Notes: a model not told the origin generated them from the sequence alone. A DNA stretch of 64,000 bases from Thraustochytrium sp. TN22 (GCA_013306675.1 JABLUY010000061.1:92070-156069); one strand, 5' to 3'. Positions 1 to 9,403 are shown, counted from the stretch's first letter. Numbers and translations are program-made.

Positions 1-2911
1 CGCCTAGCGACTCCTTCGCCCGCCCGTCCAGCTCCATCGCGCCGTCCAAGCTGACGGACTCCAGCGCAGCCGCGCCGCCCGCCGCGGCAGCCGCCCGCGC
101 AGCTGCACCACGGGGCGACCGCGGCGGCGCGCTGGTCGCGCCTGGAGACGTGTTCGCCGCCGCCGCGGACGCCGCAAGATCGGCAACGACCGCCGCACCA
201 GAAGCGGCAGCAGGCGTGACCTGGGAGGCCTGCGAGCAGGACTCGGAGCTCGACGAGATGGACGTGTGCGTGGACTGAAAGCTGTCATAGGCCGTACCCT
301 TGGCGACGCGCGGCGCCTGCAAGAGCTCCAGAAGCTCGACAGACCCATGCATCTCCGCCAGCTCTGCCGGCGTCTGACCCGAGGCATCTAGAAGCGCCGG
401 GTCGCCGCCGGCCGCCAGCAGCTCGCCAGCCATCTCAAACTCGGCCGCCTCTGCCGCCAGGTGCAGCGGCGTGTCGCCGCCCGAGGTCGCCTTGTTCGGG
501 TCCGCGCCGTGCTTGAGCAGGAGCGAGACCAGCTGCACGTGGTTAAAGGCCACTGCGTAGTGCAGCAGGTTGAAACCGCTCTCGTCCAGCGCGTCCAGCT
601 CGCCCTGCAGGTCGCGCTCCTCTCGGCACATGTCCAGCAGGACCTTGACCACGCGCTGCAGGAGCGACTCCGAGAGCTCCGTAAGCTCGTCGTCGTCCAG
701 CTGGTCCATGTCGCGGTCGTCCAGGTCCTCGCCCTCACCGCCCACCGACGACCCGGGTACCGGTGACGGTAGTCGCCGGCTGCGCTTGCGCTTTAGAAGC
801 CGGCCCGCGCCGGCCTGCTGTGAGGTAGGCGTCCCGCCTGGGCTTGGCCCGCCCAGAGACCGCAGACTGCCGATGGAGGACCCATCCGAGCTGCGCGGCC
901 GCGTTCTCGCGACGTCCGTCACCACAGACGGAGGCGCTGCACGCAGCATCGACTGGCCCACAGCCGTCGGCGTGCGCACCTGCGGAGCCCGCAATGCCGC
1001 CGGAATGCCGACAAAGTCCACCATGGCGCCGCCGTTGCACAGGCTTGCTCCAAGGCAGATGCTCGTCCCATTGACCACTACGTTGAATGGCACGCGCGCA
1101 CCGGGACTCATGCGCGGAGTCGAGCACCGGACTACGCCGCTCGAGAGCATCTCGCCCAAGACCACGACCGAAGACCCGAAAACGACCTCCACGCGCTTCA
1201 CCTCCACGTCCAGCATCGACTTGGAGAAGGCCTCGCCACCGGCCTGCGACAGCGCGATCAGCATGCGCGTGCCGCCCTCGGCGCGCGCCATGTCCGGCGC
1301 GAAGTCCGCCACCTCCAGGCAGCCCAGGTCCAGCAAGGCCACGAGCTCCGGCGACTTGGGAAAGAAGCCGGTGTCCAGCGCGTCCGAGCTCGCGCTCATG
1401 CTGCCGCCGCCCTCCGGCGACTTGGGTACCTGCTTTGCGTGCACGTCCGGCCCATCCGTGGCCAGGGGCGCCAGCGGCGTCGTGCTTGGGGCGGGCAACG
1501 CCTGAGATGCTGGTGCTGCTGCTCTCGATGCCGCATCTGATGCTGCTGACTGTGCCGGGGGCGCAGGTACAGCAGGCGGCGACGAGGTGCCGAGCCGCAT
1601 ATCGTCCATGTCTACGTCGTGGAGGCCGTGCAGAAAGTCGTGCATAGCAGCTTCATCGGCGTGCGTCTGCGCCAAGCTCTCGGCCTCTGACAGTGGCTGG
1701 AAGCCCGTGGCATCACCAAGCGCGCCCACCGGCCCGTGGGGGTCTTCCGCGGTTTCGTCTTCCGTCTTAATGCCCTTGGAGCCGGCGACGCCATCGTCAT
1801 AGTGCGGCGGCAGGGAGACCAAGGACGTGGGCGAAGAAGGCGATTCGCTCTTGACACTGAGCGAACCCAGGCCGGCCGCCCGTGGCGCGCCCGGTGCGCC
1901 CTTGCCTCCTGGCCTGGACTCCGACGAGGACGAGGAGGACGAGGACGGCGCCCTCCCGTTTGCAGCAGCGGCATGGCCGCTACTGCCTGAGGCGCTGCAC
2001 ACGGAGCCTGAGCCTGAGCCTGAGCTCGCGCTGGAGCCCGGGCGTGAGGCGTCAAGGCCGGCAGCCACAGGCATGACGCCCTCCTCAGACTCGAGCTCCA
2101 TGGTGCAACCAATGCAGATGCAGTCTGCCGGGTGCGACTCATGCGCTGGGACGGCGCTGTCCCAATAATGCACGAGGATGAGGTTGTTACGGTTCTTGAG
2201 GTCCCAGTAGCTGCGCCGGTGCAGCGAGACCCGCTCCACCGAGTGCACGTGGCACGCGTAGACACGCTCCTCGTGAGCATACTTGAGCTTGACGTGGTCC
2301 TCACGCACGGCCGCGGCGTTGCCCTTCTTCTTGACGTACTCGTAGCCGTCCACGCGGAACTGTGGCGTGCGGGAGCGGTCGTAGAGAAAGAGCGACCCGC
2401 TGGGCGGCCGCATCTGCACCGTGTGCAGCGGCTGGATGTCGCCCTTGGCGCCCATCTCCAGCAGAAACAGCACGGCGCGAGCGTCCAGATACCTGCGCTT
2501 GGCCGAGTCGGCGATGAACTTGAGTTCCTCCTTGGAGGTGACAATACTGCTGCCTGGGATGACGAGCCTACCGTCCGGACCGACGCGGCCCTTGGCCGGC
2601 GACCCGCGCCGAGCGCCGCCCGGCCCGCGGTGGCCGCTGTTGCGGCTCGCGCGCTTCGTGCCGCGGCCAGCCGCACCGCCGGCCCCCGCGGCGCGCGACA
2701 TATTGGCGAGCGCCATCTGCTGGTGCGCGTGCATCATCTGTTGCTGCGCTGGGTGCATCGACATTGGGTACGGCATCATCGGGTACCCGTGCGGGCCCGG
2801 GTGGTGCATCTGCTGCGCCATGTACGCCGGGTGCCCGGGCGTCATGGGCGGCACGCCGTGCGCGCCGTACATGGTCGGGTACAGCCCGTGCGAGAGGTGC
2901 GAAGGGTGCAT
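1..2911 (-). CDS. CAMTA-like CG-1/TIG/ankyrin transcription factor, 3' end cut by window edge
   Basis: One continuous frame of 970 codons runs off the left edge, so the C-terminus, where CAMTA proteins carry calmodulin-binding IQ motifs, is not seen. The start is the first ATG of this frame (complement 2909-2911) and opens a His/Met/Pro/Gln-rich leader. A CG-1 DNA-binding domain lies at about residues 120-265, with the hallmark RPPSGSLFLYDR and HRRSYWDL stretches. A long acidic/Ser-Pro-rich linker follows. A TIG/IPT-like immunoglobulin fold sits around residues 545-645 and ankyrin repeats at about 757-860 (for example HYAVAFNHVQLVSLLLKHGA). This domain order is that of CAMTA calmodulin-binding transcription activators, which couple Ca2+ signals to gene expression in the nucleus. 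It is divergent from the MIT-AAA gene. The family call is firm; target genes are unknown. Confidence 0.9.
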   Translation of the reverse strand, partial: MHPSHLSHGLYPTMYGAHGVPPMTPGHPAYMAQQMHHPGPHGYPMMPYPMSMHPAQQQMMHAHQQMALANMSRAAGAGGAAGRGTKRASRNSGHRGPGGARRGSPAKGRVGPDGRLVIPGSSIVTSKEELKFIADSAKRRYLDARAVLFLLEMGAKGDIQPLHTVQMRPPSGSLFLYDRSRTPQFRVDGYEYVKKKGNAAAVREDHVKLKYAHEERVYACHVHSVERVSLHRRSYWDLKNRNNLILVHYWDSAVPAHESHPADCICIGCTMELESEEGVMPVAAGLDASRPGSSASSGSGSGSVCSASGSSGHAAAANGRAPSSSSSSSSESRPGGKGAPGAPRAAGLGSLSVKSESPSSPTSLVSLPPHYDDGVAGSKGIKTEDETAEDPHGPVGALGDATGFQPLSEAESLAQTHADEAAMHDFLHGLHDVDMDDMRLGTSSPPAVPAPPAQSAASDAASRAAAPASQALPAPSTTPLAPLATDGPDVHAKQVPKSPEGGGSMSASSDALDTGFFPKSPELVALLDLGCLEVADFAPDMARAEGGTRMLIALSQAGGEAFSKSMLDVEVKRVEVVFGSSVVVLGEMLSSGVVRCSTPRMSPGARVPFNVVVNGTSICLGASLCNGGAMVDFVGIPAALRAPQVRTPTAVGQSMLRAAPPSVVTDVARTRPRSSDGSSIGSLRSLGGPSPGGTPTSQQAGAGRLLKRKRSRRLPSPVPGSSVGGEGEDLDDRDMDQLDDDELTELSESLLQRVVKVLLDMCREERDLQGELDALDESGFNLLHYAVAFNHVQLVSLLLKHGADPNKATSGGDTPLHLAAEAAEFEMAGELLAAGGDPALLDASGQTPAELAEMHGSVELLELLQAPRVAKGTAYDSFQSTHTSISSSSESCSQASQVTPAAASGAAVVADLAASAAAANTSPGATSAPPRSPRGAAARAAAAAGGAAALESVSLDGAMELDGRAKESLG

Positions 2912-3907
2912 CGCGCCCGCCCGCCGCGCCGCCCGTGACGGCCGCTGCCGCCCGTGCAGGCGGCTGCGCGCCGCGCCGCGCCGCGCCGCGCCGCCGCGCC
3001 GCGCGCCGCCGCGCGCGCGCGCACCAGCCAGGCAGGCCGCGACCCAGAGGCGGCCAGGAACCAGCGCGCGCGACGAGGCGCGCGTTGAGCTCGGAACGAG
3101 GGAGCGCGCGCTGCCGGGCCGCTGCCGGCCGGCCCCGGCCCCACCGCCCCCGCGCGGTCCGCGTCGGCGCCGACGCGCGCGCGCCGCGCCTGCGCCGCCG
3201 CCTGCGCCGCCGCCTGCGCCGCCGCCCGCCGCCGCGCCGCGTTGCGCCTTTGCGCCTTGGCGCGCCGCGCCGCTCGGCGCCGCGCCGCTTGTTCAAAAAG
3301 TAGGTTTTGTAGAGAGCCCTTTCTCGCTCAACTTCAAGATCCTGCCTGCCTGCGTGCCTGCGTGCCTGCCTGCCTGCCTGCCTTGTCGAGGAAGCTGTCT
3401 GCGCTGCAGAGCCAGCCAGCCGGCCGCGCCGCCGCCCGCCTCGAGGCCGCGGCTTGGGCGCCTGGGCGGGCGCGGCTTGGGCGCCGCACGTCGTAAAGTT
3501 AGTTTTGTCAGTCGCTGATCACTGGCAGGCTGCAGCAAGTTCAAGTTCAACTTGAACAAATGGTCACGACTCGACGAGACTCGCAGGCGTGACGTGCTCG
3601 ACGAGTCTTGAAGCCCTGCAGACGAGCCCGGCCAGCGCGGACAGCGAGGCGGGCGCGGGGAGCGGGGGCGCGCCGCGCCGCCGGCGCGCCCGGAACGGCA
3701 CCGCGAGGCCCGTGGCGGGCCGCCGGCCAGCAGGCGGGGGCCAATCAGGCGCCGAGGCGCGGCCGGCCAGCGGGGAAGGAAGCCTGGGAGGGGCGCGGGC
3801 GTCGGTCACGTGGCTACCGCGGCGGAGGCGCGCACACCGTGGTTCGCTTTTGGAGCAGACCCCGTTTGCGTGGTCGGAGCGCGGCGGCGCGCGTGCCAGT
3901 GGTTGAG
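2912..3907. promoter_or_regulatory. Divergent spacer between the CAMTA-like and MIT-AAA genes
   Basis: This 1-kb spacer separates two divergent start codons. Its left part is extremely GC-rich (GCGCC/GCCGCC runs). A GCCT/TGCC microsatellite lies at about 3341-3382, and AT-richer sequence with the palindromic octamer element at 3520-3557 follows. No convincing gene was seen. The open frame running from 3608 into the MIT-AAA gene has Arg/Ala/Gly-rich, low-information sequence and is read as 5' UTR. Confidence 0.55.
3520..3557. promoter_or_regulatory. Composite element: CACTGGCA plus palindromic TTCAAGTTCAACTTGAA
   Basis: CACTGGCA occupies 3520-3527. TTCAAGTT (3540-3547) and its inverse AACTTGAA (3549-3556) follow, forming an inverted repeat about 350 bp upstream of the MIT-AAA start. 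The same octamer recurs in many other spacers of the window, next to CACTGGC also at 7628-7654 and 58773-58787. A regulatory role is inferred only from recurrence and position. Confidence 0.45.
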
Positions 3908-5215
3908 ATGAGTGGCGACGGCCTCCTGCTAGCGGAGCTGCGCGCGGCGCTGCGCGAGGATGAGCGAGGCCGCCTGCCGGAGGCGCTCGCGCTGTACGCG
4001 GACGCGGAGCGCGTGCTGGCCGCCATGGAGGCTGCCGAGGTGGACGCGGACGTGCGCGCGCTCGTCGCGCGGCCCTTGCAGCTCGTGCGGACGCGGCAAG
4101 CGGACGTGAAAGCGCGAATTGAAGAGCTGCGCGAGATCGGCAGCGAGGGCTCCAGCAGCGCTGCTGTCGCGACCGAGCGCACGCAACTTGAGCTGCCGCC
4201 CGTGTATGGGCTGCGGCGCGCCCAGAACTTCATGAGGGAGAACTTCATCTTACCAGCGCGCATGCCGGACCTCTTTCGCCGCAAGGTGCGGCGCTGGAAC
4301 GCAGCGCTCCTGTACGGGCCTCCGAGCTGCGGCAAGACGCACCTCCTGAGCGACACCTGGGCAAGGCTTGCCGCGCACGGCGACGGCGACGGAGATCAAC
4401 GCTTCGCGTGCGTGCGTTTGAGCTGCAGAGAGCTAGCTAGCACAGCAGTTGAGGACGGCACGGCAGTGGCACAGGAGGCGCTCGGGCGCGCCTTGCACCG
4501 TCACAGTCAGGGCTTGCCCACAGCGGTGCTCCTTGATGAGGTGGACCTGCTCAATCCGGACGATGCGGACTTCTCCAAGTCGCACGGCGTACGACGGGCT
4601 GGGAAAAAGCACAGGCCCTGCCGGGGCCGCGCTCGGGCCTTGCGCGCCGAGGTCCTGCGCCTCGCCGAAGCGGCTGCCTCCGGAGACTACTTCGGCGTCC
4701 TGGTCGCCGGTGCGACGAGTCGACCCTGGGCGCTCGACGATGGCCTACGCGCTTTCTTTGACAAGCGCATTCTGTGCCCGCCGTTGGACGAGCCCGAGCT
4801 CCTCACGGCATTGGATGACCTCATCATGGATACGCGCGTTCGCGCGGCGATTGAGGAGGAGGTCGTGGACAGCGCCGCGGGCCAGTCCACAGCTCGCGTA
4901 CTACACGCACTGCGGGCAGGCTTGCGCGCCCCGCTGCTCGAGGTGCAACAGGGACCACTCGTGGAGCTCGAGTCAGGCTCCTTCGCGGTTAGATCTGAGG
5001 AGGAGGAGGAAGAAGAAGAAGAGGAAGGAAAAGGAGAAGAAGGAAATGGAGCCTGCGCCCCACGACGCGAGTGCGATATTCTGGACGTGCCCGCGCATAA
5101 GATTTATGTTGCACCGGCGACCACGCAGCACATCATGGCCGCGCTCGCGCGCTTTCCTGAGCCTGACGTGCAGGACATGCGACAGTATGAGACTGTCTTC
5201 TTGCGCAAACAATGA
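3908..5215 (+). CDS. MIT-domain AAA ATPase, divergent VPS4/katanin-like
   Basis: 435 aa. The N-terminal helical region (about residues 5-85) fits an MIT domain. A single AAA module follows, with a Walker A-like GPPSCGKT near residue 138 (canonical VPS4 has GPPGTGKS), a Walker B LLDEVDLL near 205 and a sensor-like AGATSRPWALD. The VPS4 arginine-finger region RRRFEKR is replaced by RAFFDKR. An acidic Glu tract near residues 360-375 precedes a C-terminal segment resembling the VPS4 C-terminal helix. Family knowledge suggests ESCRT-III or microtubule remodelling. The altered motifs make activity and true orthology uncertain, and it could be a lineage-specific paralogue. The start chosen (MSGDG) is where the sequence becomes protein-like; the frame is open further upstream. 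It converges with the kinase gene, 114 bp away. Confidence 0.8.
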   Translation: MSGDGLLLAELRAALREDERGRLPEALALYADAERVLAAMEAAEVDADVRALVARPLQLVRTRQADVKARIEELREIGSEGSSSAAVATERTQLELPPVYGLRRAQNFMRENFILPARMPDLFRRKVRRWNAALLYGPPSCGKTHLLSDTWARLAAHGDGDGDQRFACVRLSCRELASTAVEDGTAVAQEALGRALHRHSQGLPTAVLLDEVDLLNPDDADFSKSHGVRRAGKKHRPCRGRARALRAEVLRLAEAAASGDYFGVLVAGATSRPWALDDGLRAFFDKRILCPPLDEPELLTALDDLIMDTRVRAAIEEEVVDSAAGQSTARVLHALRAGLRAPLLEVQQGPLVELESGSFAVRSEEEEEEEEEEGKGEEGNGACAPRRECDILDVPAHKIYVAPATTQHIMAALARFPEPDVQDMRQYETVFLRKQ

Positions 5216-5263
5216 GAGTCCAAAGAACAGGATTCTGCATGGTGGTGTTCATTTCTGATATTT

Positions 5264-5301
5264 AGAGAGAGAGAGAGCGCGAGAGAGAGAGACAAAGAGA
5301 G
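5264..5301. repeat. GA microsatellite between convergent genes
   Basis: An interrupted (GA)n tract lies in the 114-bp gap between the MIT-AAA stop codon and the stop codon of the convergent kinase gene, probably in 3' UTR sequence. Confidence 0.8.
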
Positions 5302-5329
5302 GCCGCACAAGGAACAAGTAATCACAAAG

Positions 5330-7285
5330 TCATGCGAGCGGGCGAGGCGCTTTCCCTTTGCGCAAGTACTCGCCGTGCTCGCCGGTGTTCTCGGCGCGTA
5401 TGTAAGGGTGGTAGATAAGCTTGGCCACGGCCGGACGCTTGAGCGGGTCGAGCTGGCAGCATTGGTGCAAGAAGTCGATGCCATCCTCGTGGATTCGGGT
5501 GTCGTCGACGACGGGCGGGCCGGATGCCTGGGCGATGGCAAACATCATGGCGGCCGGGTTGGAGAAGTTGTTCCACGGCGGCTTGCCCATGACCATCTCG
5601 ACGAGCGTGCAGCCAATGGACCATATATCAGCCTGCTTCCAGCCAGCGAGCCTGGCGGCCTCGTCCTCGGCGACCTTGCCAACCTCCTGGCGGATGACTT
5701 CGGGTGACATCCATGGAATGGAGCCCTGGATTGAGCTCGTGGGGCCCAAGCTGCGATCTGAGACCTTCTTGGCGCTGCCAAAGTCCGCCACCTTTAGCGT
5801 GTTGTCGCTGGCGAGCAGCAGATTTTGACACTTAATGTCGCGGTGTGCGATGCCTGCTGCATGTAGGGAGCGTACGCCGAGCAGGAGTTGGCGCATGTAG
5901 TTGCGCACGACGTCCTCGGGGAGCGCACCGCGCGACTCGAGTACGCTCGCGATGGACCCGTGCTCGACAAACTCCATGAAGACGTTAAACTGCTTGTTGA
6001 CAGCGCCCTCCCTGTCGAGGCCGTCGAGCGTCTGCACGGGCATGCCGAAGCGCTCCTCCTCGGATATGGCAGCGTTGGACATGTCGTCGGTGATGGACCA
6101 CCCCAGGCACTGCACGACGTTTTGATTGCGGAAGGAAGCGCGACACATGAGAACGACCTCATCGATCATAAGGTCCAGCATGGCGCGCGAGGAGATGCGT
6201 ACCTGCTTGACCGCGAGTTTCTCGCTGGTGCGCAGGTTCACCGCCTTGTACACGACGCCGAATTGCCCCTGGCCAATGACCTTCTCGCGCCGCCACGGCT
6301 CGAGGAACATGCCGTAGCCGTCGCCCAGCCGCGTGGTGGTGCCGGCGCCGCCCGGACCGGCCTCCAAGGCCGGTACGGCGTGTGGCCTCCGCGGGCTGTG
6401 CACGACGGGGTCCGGCCCCCCATGGAGTGCCGGCGCCGTGCCCAGGCGCTGTTGGAGGTTTGCCTTGCGGCGGCTGGTCTCCTTGGCCTGGCTCGCGAGC
6501 GCCGTGACGCTGTTGGCGGAAGTGGGCGAGCTCACCACGGCGGAACCCGTCGTGGGAGGCAAGATGTGCGGCGAGCGCGAAGGGGACATGAGACGATCGA
6601 GACCGAGGCGCGGCGGCCCGGCGTCGACGGCTACGGCGAGCGAGGGCACGGCCGGGATCCCGCCAGGGTTCTCGGGCACGTCGCCGCGGTAAAAGGGCTC
6701 GGGCAGGTCCATGAGCGCTGACGCTGTGCGCGTATGTGTGGGACTGCCAGTGCGCGCGGGAGGGCTGAAGGCCGGCGCGCTTAGCGTTGAGTGCGTCCGC
6801 GACACATCAGCGGAGGGCGAGGGTTGTAGGACTGCTGGGAGCGTGCGGATTCGCTCGAGTGAGTCGGGCGGAGCGTCTCTGCCGAGAGCGCCAGGACCGG
6901 CACCAGCATTTGCAGCACCGGCGGCACGGCTCTTGCCGTCGCCCGGAGTCATCGGCGAGAGCGCCGAAGGCGGGCTGACGGCGCGCACATCGGTCTTGAA
7001 GTGATGCAGCGGCGGCGGCGCCAGATGTGGAGGCAATTTACCGGGCGTGGGCGGCAGACCCTGCGGCGGTGGTGAGAGGCTGCCGTGGGCGGGGCTCAGA
7101 GGCGGCGCTCTTGTCTGCGGGCGCGAGGCCCTGGCGGCGAGCGGCTTGAGCTGGCCGGTGCTTGTGGCGTGCAACGGCGGCGACCCCGCGGGCCTGCTCT
7201 GCCCTTGCGGCGGCGGTGACATCGGTCGGGGGCGGCCATCTGCCGCGCCGTCGCTGGCCTGGTAGTCTTGGTGCGCGTTGCTCAT
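5330..7285 (-). CDS. STE11/MEKK-like serine/threonine protein kinase
   Basis: 651 aa. The first about 320 residues are Pro/Ser/Ala-rich and look disordered. The kinase domain spans about residues 328-630. It has a glycine loop (GQGQFGVV, about 335), VAIK-type LAVKQV, HRDIKCQN in the catalytic loop (about 478), DFG (about 500), and an activation segment ending GSIPWMSPEV, which is the STE-group signature. The subdomain pattern matches MAP kinase kinase kinases; exact partners cannot be told. The start chosen is MSNAHQ (complement 7283-7285). The frame stays open upstream into repetitive spacer sequence, which has low coding character and is left out. An insertion of about 20 residues lies between the N-lobe strands (around the GLDREGAV stretch). 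Confidence 0.88.
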   Translation of the reverse strand: MSNAHQDYQASDGAADGRPRPMSPPPQGQSRPAGSPPLHATSTGQLKPLAARASRPQTRAPPLSPAHGSLSPPPQGLPPTPGKLPPHLAPPPLHHFKTDVRAVSPPSALSPMTPGDGKSRAAGAANAGAGPGALGRDAPPDSLERIRTLPAVLQPSPSADVSRTHSTLSAPAFSPPARTGSPTHTRTASALMDLPEPFYRGDVPENPGGIPAVPSLAVAVDAGPPRLGLDRLMSPSRSPHILPPTTGSAVVSSPTSANSVTALASQAKETSRRKANLQQRLGTAPALHGGPDPVVHSPRRPHAVPALEAGPGGAGTTTRLGDGYGMFLEPWRREKVIGQGQFGVVYKAVNLRTSEKLAVKQVRISSRAMLDLMIDEVVLMCRASFRNQNVVQCLGWSITDDMSNAAISEEERFGMPVQTLDGLDREGAVNKQFNVFMEFVEHGSIASVLESRGALPEDVVRNYMRQLLLGVRSLHAAGIAHRDIKCQNLLLASDNTLKVADFGSAKKVSDRSLGPTSSIQGSIPWMSPEVIRQEVGKVAEDEAARLAGWKQADIWSIGCTLVEMVMGKPPWNNFSNPAAMMFAIAQASGPPVVDDTRIHEDGIDFLHQCCQLDPLKRPAVAKLIYHPYIRAENTGEHGEYLRKGKAPRPLA

Positions 7286-7861
7286 GGACGGCAGCTGCTC
7301 GTCACCATGGACAGCCGCAGAAGCTGCGCAGCGAGCGCACAAGGGCCCGCCCTGCAGCGGAGGCCTCGTCCGCGCGCCCCGCGCGCGGCCGGGCACCTCG
7401 CTGGCAAGGGCCGCGGCTGCGCCGGGCCGCCCGGCGCCGCCCGCGCCGCCTGCTAGGTTATATGTTCTGCTGATGTGAGTGGGAACGTTGCAACGGCAAG
7501 GAGAAAAGCGAGCCTTGTCGCAGTTTTGCGCGACCAAGAGCATGATAAGCACAGTGCCAATGCACTGCCAGTGCCAGGGCAGTGGCACTACTTCACGCAC
7601 TGCCAATGCCAGTGGCACAGGCACAGGCACTGGCATAGATGTGAGCAACTTGAACAAAGTGCCGTACGGACCGTGCATTCACCATGGGCCCTGGTGCGAT
7701 GATGGCACTGCCGGCGCAAGCAAGGGACGGAAGTTGACGAGCAAGCAAGCACGAGAGAAGAATCTTGATGGACGCGAAAACAGTCACAACATGCCTTGCA
7801 CTGCCAAGGACATGCGTGTGCGTGGACATCATGCTCAAAATCATCATGGTCATGCCTTCGA
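7286..7861. promoter_or_regulatory. Spacer upstream of the kinase gene with CCAGTGCC/CACTGGCA repeats and octamer
   Basis: A 576-bp gap lies between the kinase start and the argininosuccinate lyase stop. Between 7556 and 7636 short direct and inverted copies of (G)CCAGTGCC and its inverse repeat several times. CACTGGCA (7628-7635) is followed 11 bp later by AACTTGAA (7647-7654). These lie about 360 bp upstream of the kinase start. No gene was recognised. Confidence 0.45.
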
Positions 7862-9403
7862 TTACTTGGCGGCCTCGTACTCGTCGAGCCAAGCGGACAT
7901 GCGCTGGACCTGGTCGAGGACGGAGCGCTTGGACGTGGAGCCCTGGGCGTCGCGGCTCTCGACGGAGGCCTCAAAGGACCAAACGCCGGCGACATCCTCC
8001 TCGAAAGCGCTGTGGAGGGTCTTGAGCTCCTCAAGCGTGACGCTGGAGAGCGGCTTGTCCTGGGACTCGGCGATCTGCACGGCCTGGCCCGAGATGTGGT
8101 GGGTCTCGCGGAAGGGCACGCCCTTGCGCACAAGGTAATCAGCGAGGTCGGTGGCAAGCATGTCGGCAGAGAGGCCGGCGCGCATGCGGTCGACGTTGGG
8201 CGAGAGCGTGGCGAGCACGCCGGTGGCGATGGGCAGGCAGCCGAGCATGGTGTCGACAGAGTCGAAGAGCGGCTCCTTGTCCTCCTGCAGGTCCTTGTTG
8301 TAGGTGGAGGGCAGGCCCTTGAGCGCGACGAGCATGGTGGTGAGGTTGCCGATGTTGCGGCCAGACTTGCCGCGGAGCAGCTCACAGGCGTCCGGGTTCT
8401 TCTTCTGCGGCATGAGCGAGGACCCGGTCGAGTAGGCGTCAGACATACGAATGTACTTGAACTCGTTGGTGGAGTAGATGATGCAGTCCTCGGCGAACTT
8501 GCTCACGTGCACGCCGGTGAGGCTGGCCCAGAAGAGGAACTCGACGACAAAGTCGCGGTCCGAGGTGGCATCGAGCGAGTTCCAGCACGGGCCCTGCGCG
8601 AAGCCGAGGTCCTCGGCGAGCGCCGCGCGGTCCTCGGGGCCGAAGTATGAGTGACCGGCCAGGGCGCCCGAGCCGAGCGGCATGTGGTCGACGCGGCGCG
8701 CCAGGTCCTGGAGACGCTCCGCGTCGCGCTTCCACATGTTGCAGTACGCCATGAGCCAGTGGCCCCAGCGGATGGGCTGCGCCGGCTGCAGATGCGTGTA
8801 GCCCGGGAAGATGATGTCCACCTCGGCCTCGGCGCGCTTGGTGGCGGTGCGGATGAGCTGCACCATCTCGCCCTGGAGGTCCTTGATCTGCGCCTTGAGC
8901 CAGAGGCGCACGTCCGTGGCGACCTGGTCGTTGCGCGAGCGGCCGGTGTGCAGCTTGCCGGCCACATCGCTGCCGATGAGCTCCGTGAGCCGGCGCTCGT
9001 TGGCGCTGTGGATGTCCTCGTCGCTGCTCTTGATCTTGAACGTGCCCGAGGCCCACTCCTCGTGCACCAGCTTGAGGCCCTCCTGCATCTTGGCGCCCTC
9101 CGCCTCCGTCAGCAGGCCGGCGCGCACCAGCGCGCGCGTGTAGCACATCGACCCGAAGAGGTCCTCCTTCCACATGCGCTTGTCGAAGCCAATCGACGCG
9201 TTGAACTTCTCCATGAGCGGGTCCACGGCGCCCGTGAACCGCCCGCCCCACAGCTTCGGGCCCTCGTCGCCCGACGCGCTCCCGCTCAGCCGCTGCGCGT
9301 GCACCAGCGCCTGCGGCGCCACGCGCGCCCCGTGCCGCAGCTGCACCCGCGCCGCCGCCAGCGCCGCGCCGCCGCGCCCCAGCATCAGCTTGCCCGCCTG
9401 CAT
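7862..9403 (-). CDS. ASL: Argininosuccinate lyase
   Basis: 513 aa. It cleaves argininosuccinate to arginine and fumarate, the last step of arginine synthesis and part of the urea cycle. The body is strongly diagnostic: KLWGGRF near the N-terminus, SSDEDIHSANERRL, KLHTGRSRNDQVATD, a GYTHLQPAQP motif, and the fumarate-lyase superfamily signature GSSLMPQKKNP at about residue 325, with the catalytic Ser in the flexible loop. The start at complement 9401-9403 (MQAGKLMLGRGG) gives a 50-residue Arg/Ala-rich leader without acidic residues, which looks like a mitochondrial targeting peptide; targeting is inference. A longer in-frame extension exists but runs into CGCT-repeat sequence. Confidence 0.96.
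   Translation of the reverse strand: MQAGKLMLGRGGAALAAARVQLRHGARVAPQALVHAQRLSGSASGDEGPKLWGGRFTGAVDPLMEKFNASIGFDKRMWKEDLFGSMCYTRALVRAGLLTEAEGAKMQEGLKLVHEEWASGTFKIKSSDEDIHSANERRLTELIGSDVAGKLHTGRSRNDQVATDVRLWLKAQIKDLQGEMVQLIRTATKRAEAEVDIIFPGYTHLQPAQPIRWGHWLMAYCNMWKRDAERLQDLARRVDHMPLGSGALAGHSYFGPEDRAALAEDLGFAQGPCWNSLDATSDRDFVVEFLFWASLTGVHVSKFAEDCIIYSTNEFKYIRMSDAYSTGSSLMPQKKNPDACELLRGKSGRNIGNLTTMLVALKGLPSTYNKDLQEDKEPLFDSVDTMLGCLPIATGVLATLSPNVDRMRAGLSADMLATDLADYLVRKGVPFRETHHISGQAVQIAESQDKPLSSVTLEELKTLHSAFEEDVAGVWSFEASVESRDAQGSTSKRSVLDQVQRMSAWLDEYEAAK

Noticed and set aside
3608-3907. 100-residue upstream extension of the MIT-AAA protein
   Set aside because: It has Arg/Ala/Gly low-complexity composition and covers probable promoter motifs; the MIT domain begins just after the chosen ATG.
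7286-7678. 131-residue upstream extension of the kinase
   Set aside because: It translates repeated CCAGTGCC and octamer sequence and has no conserved features.
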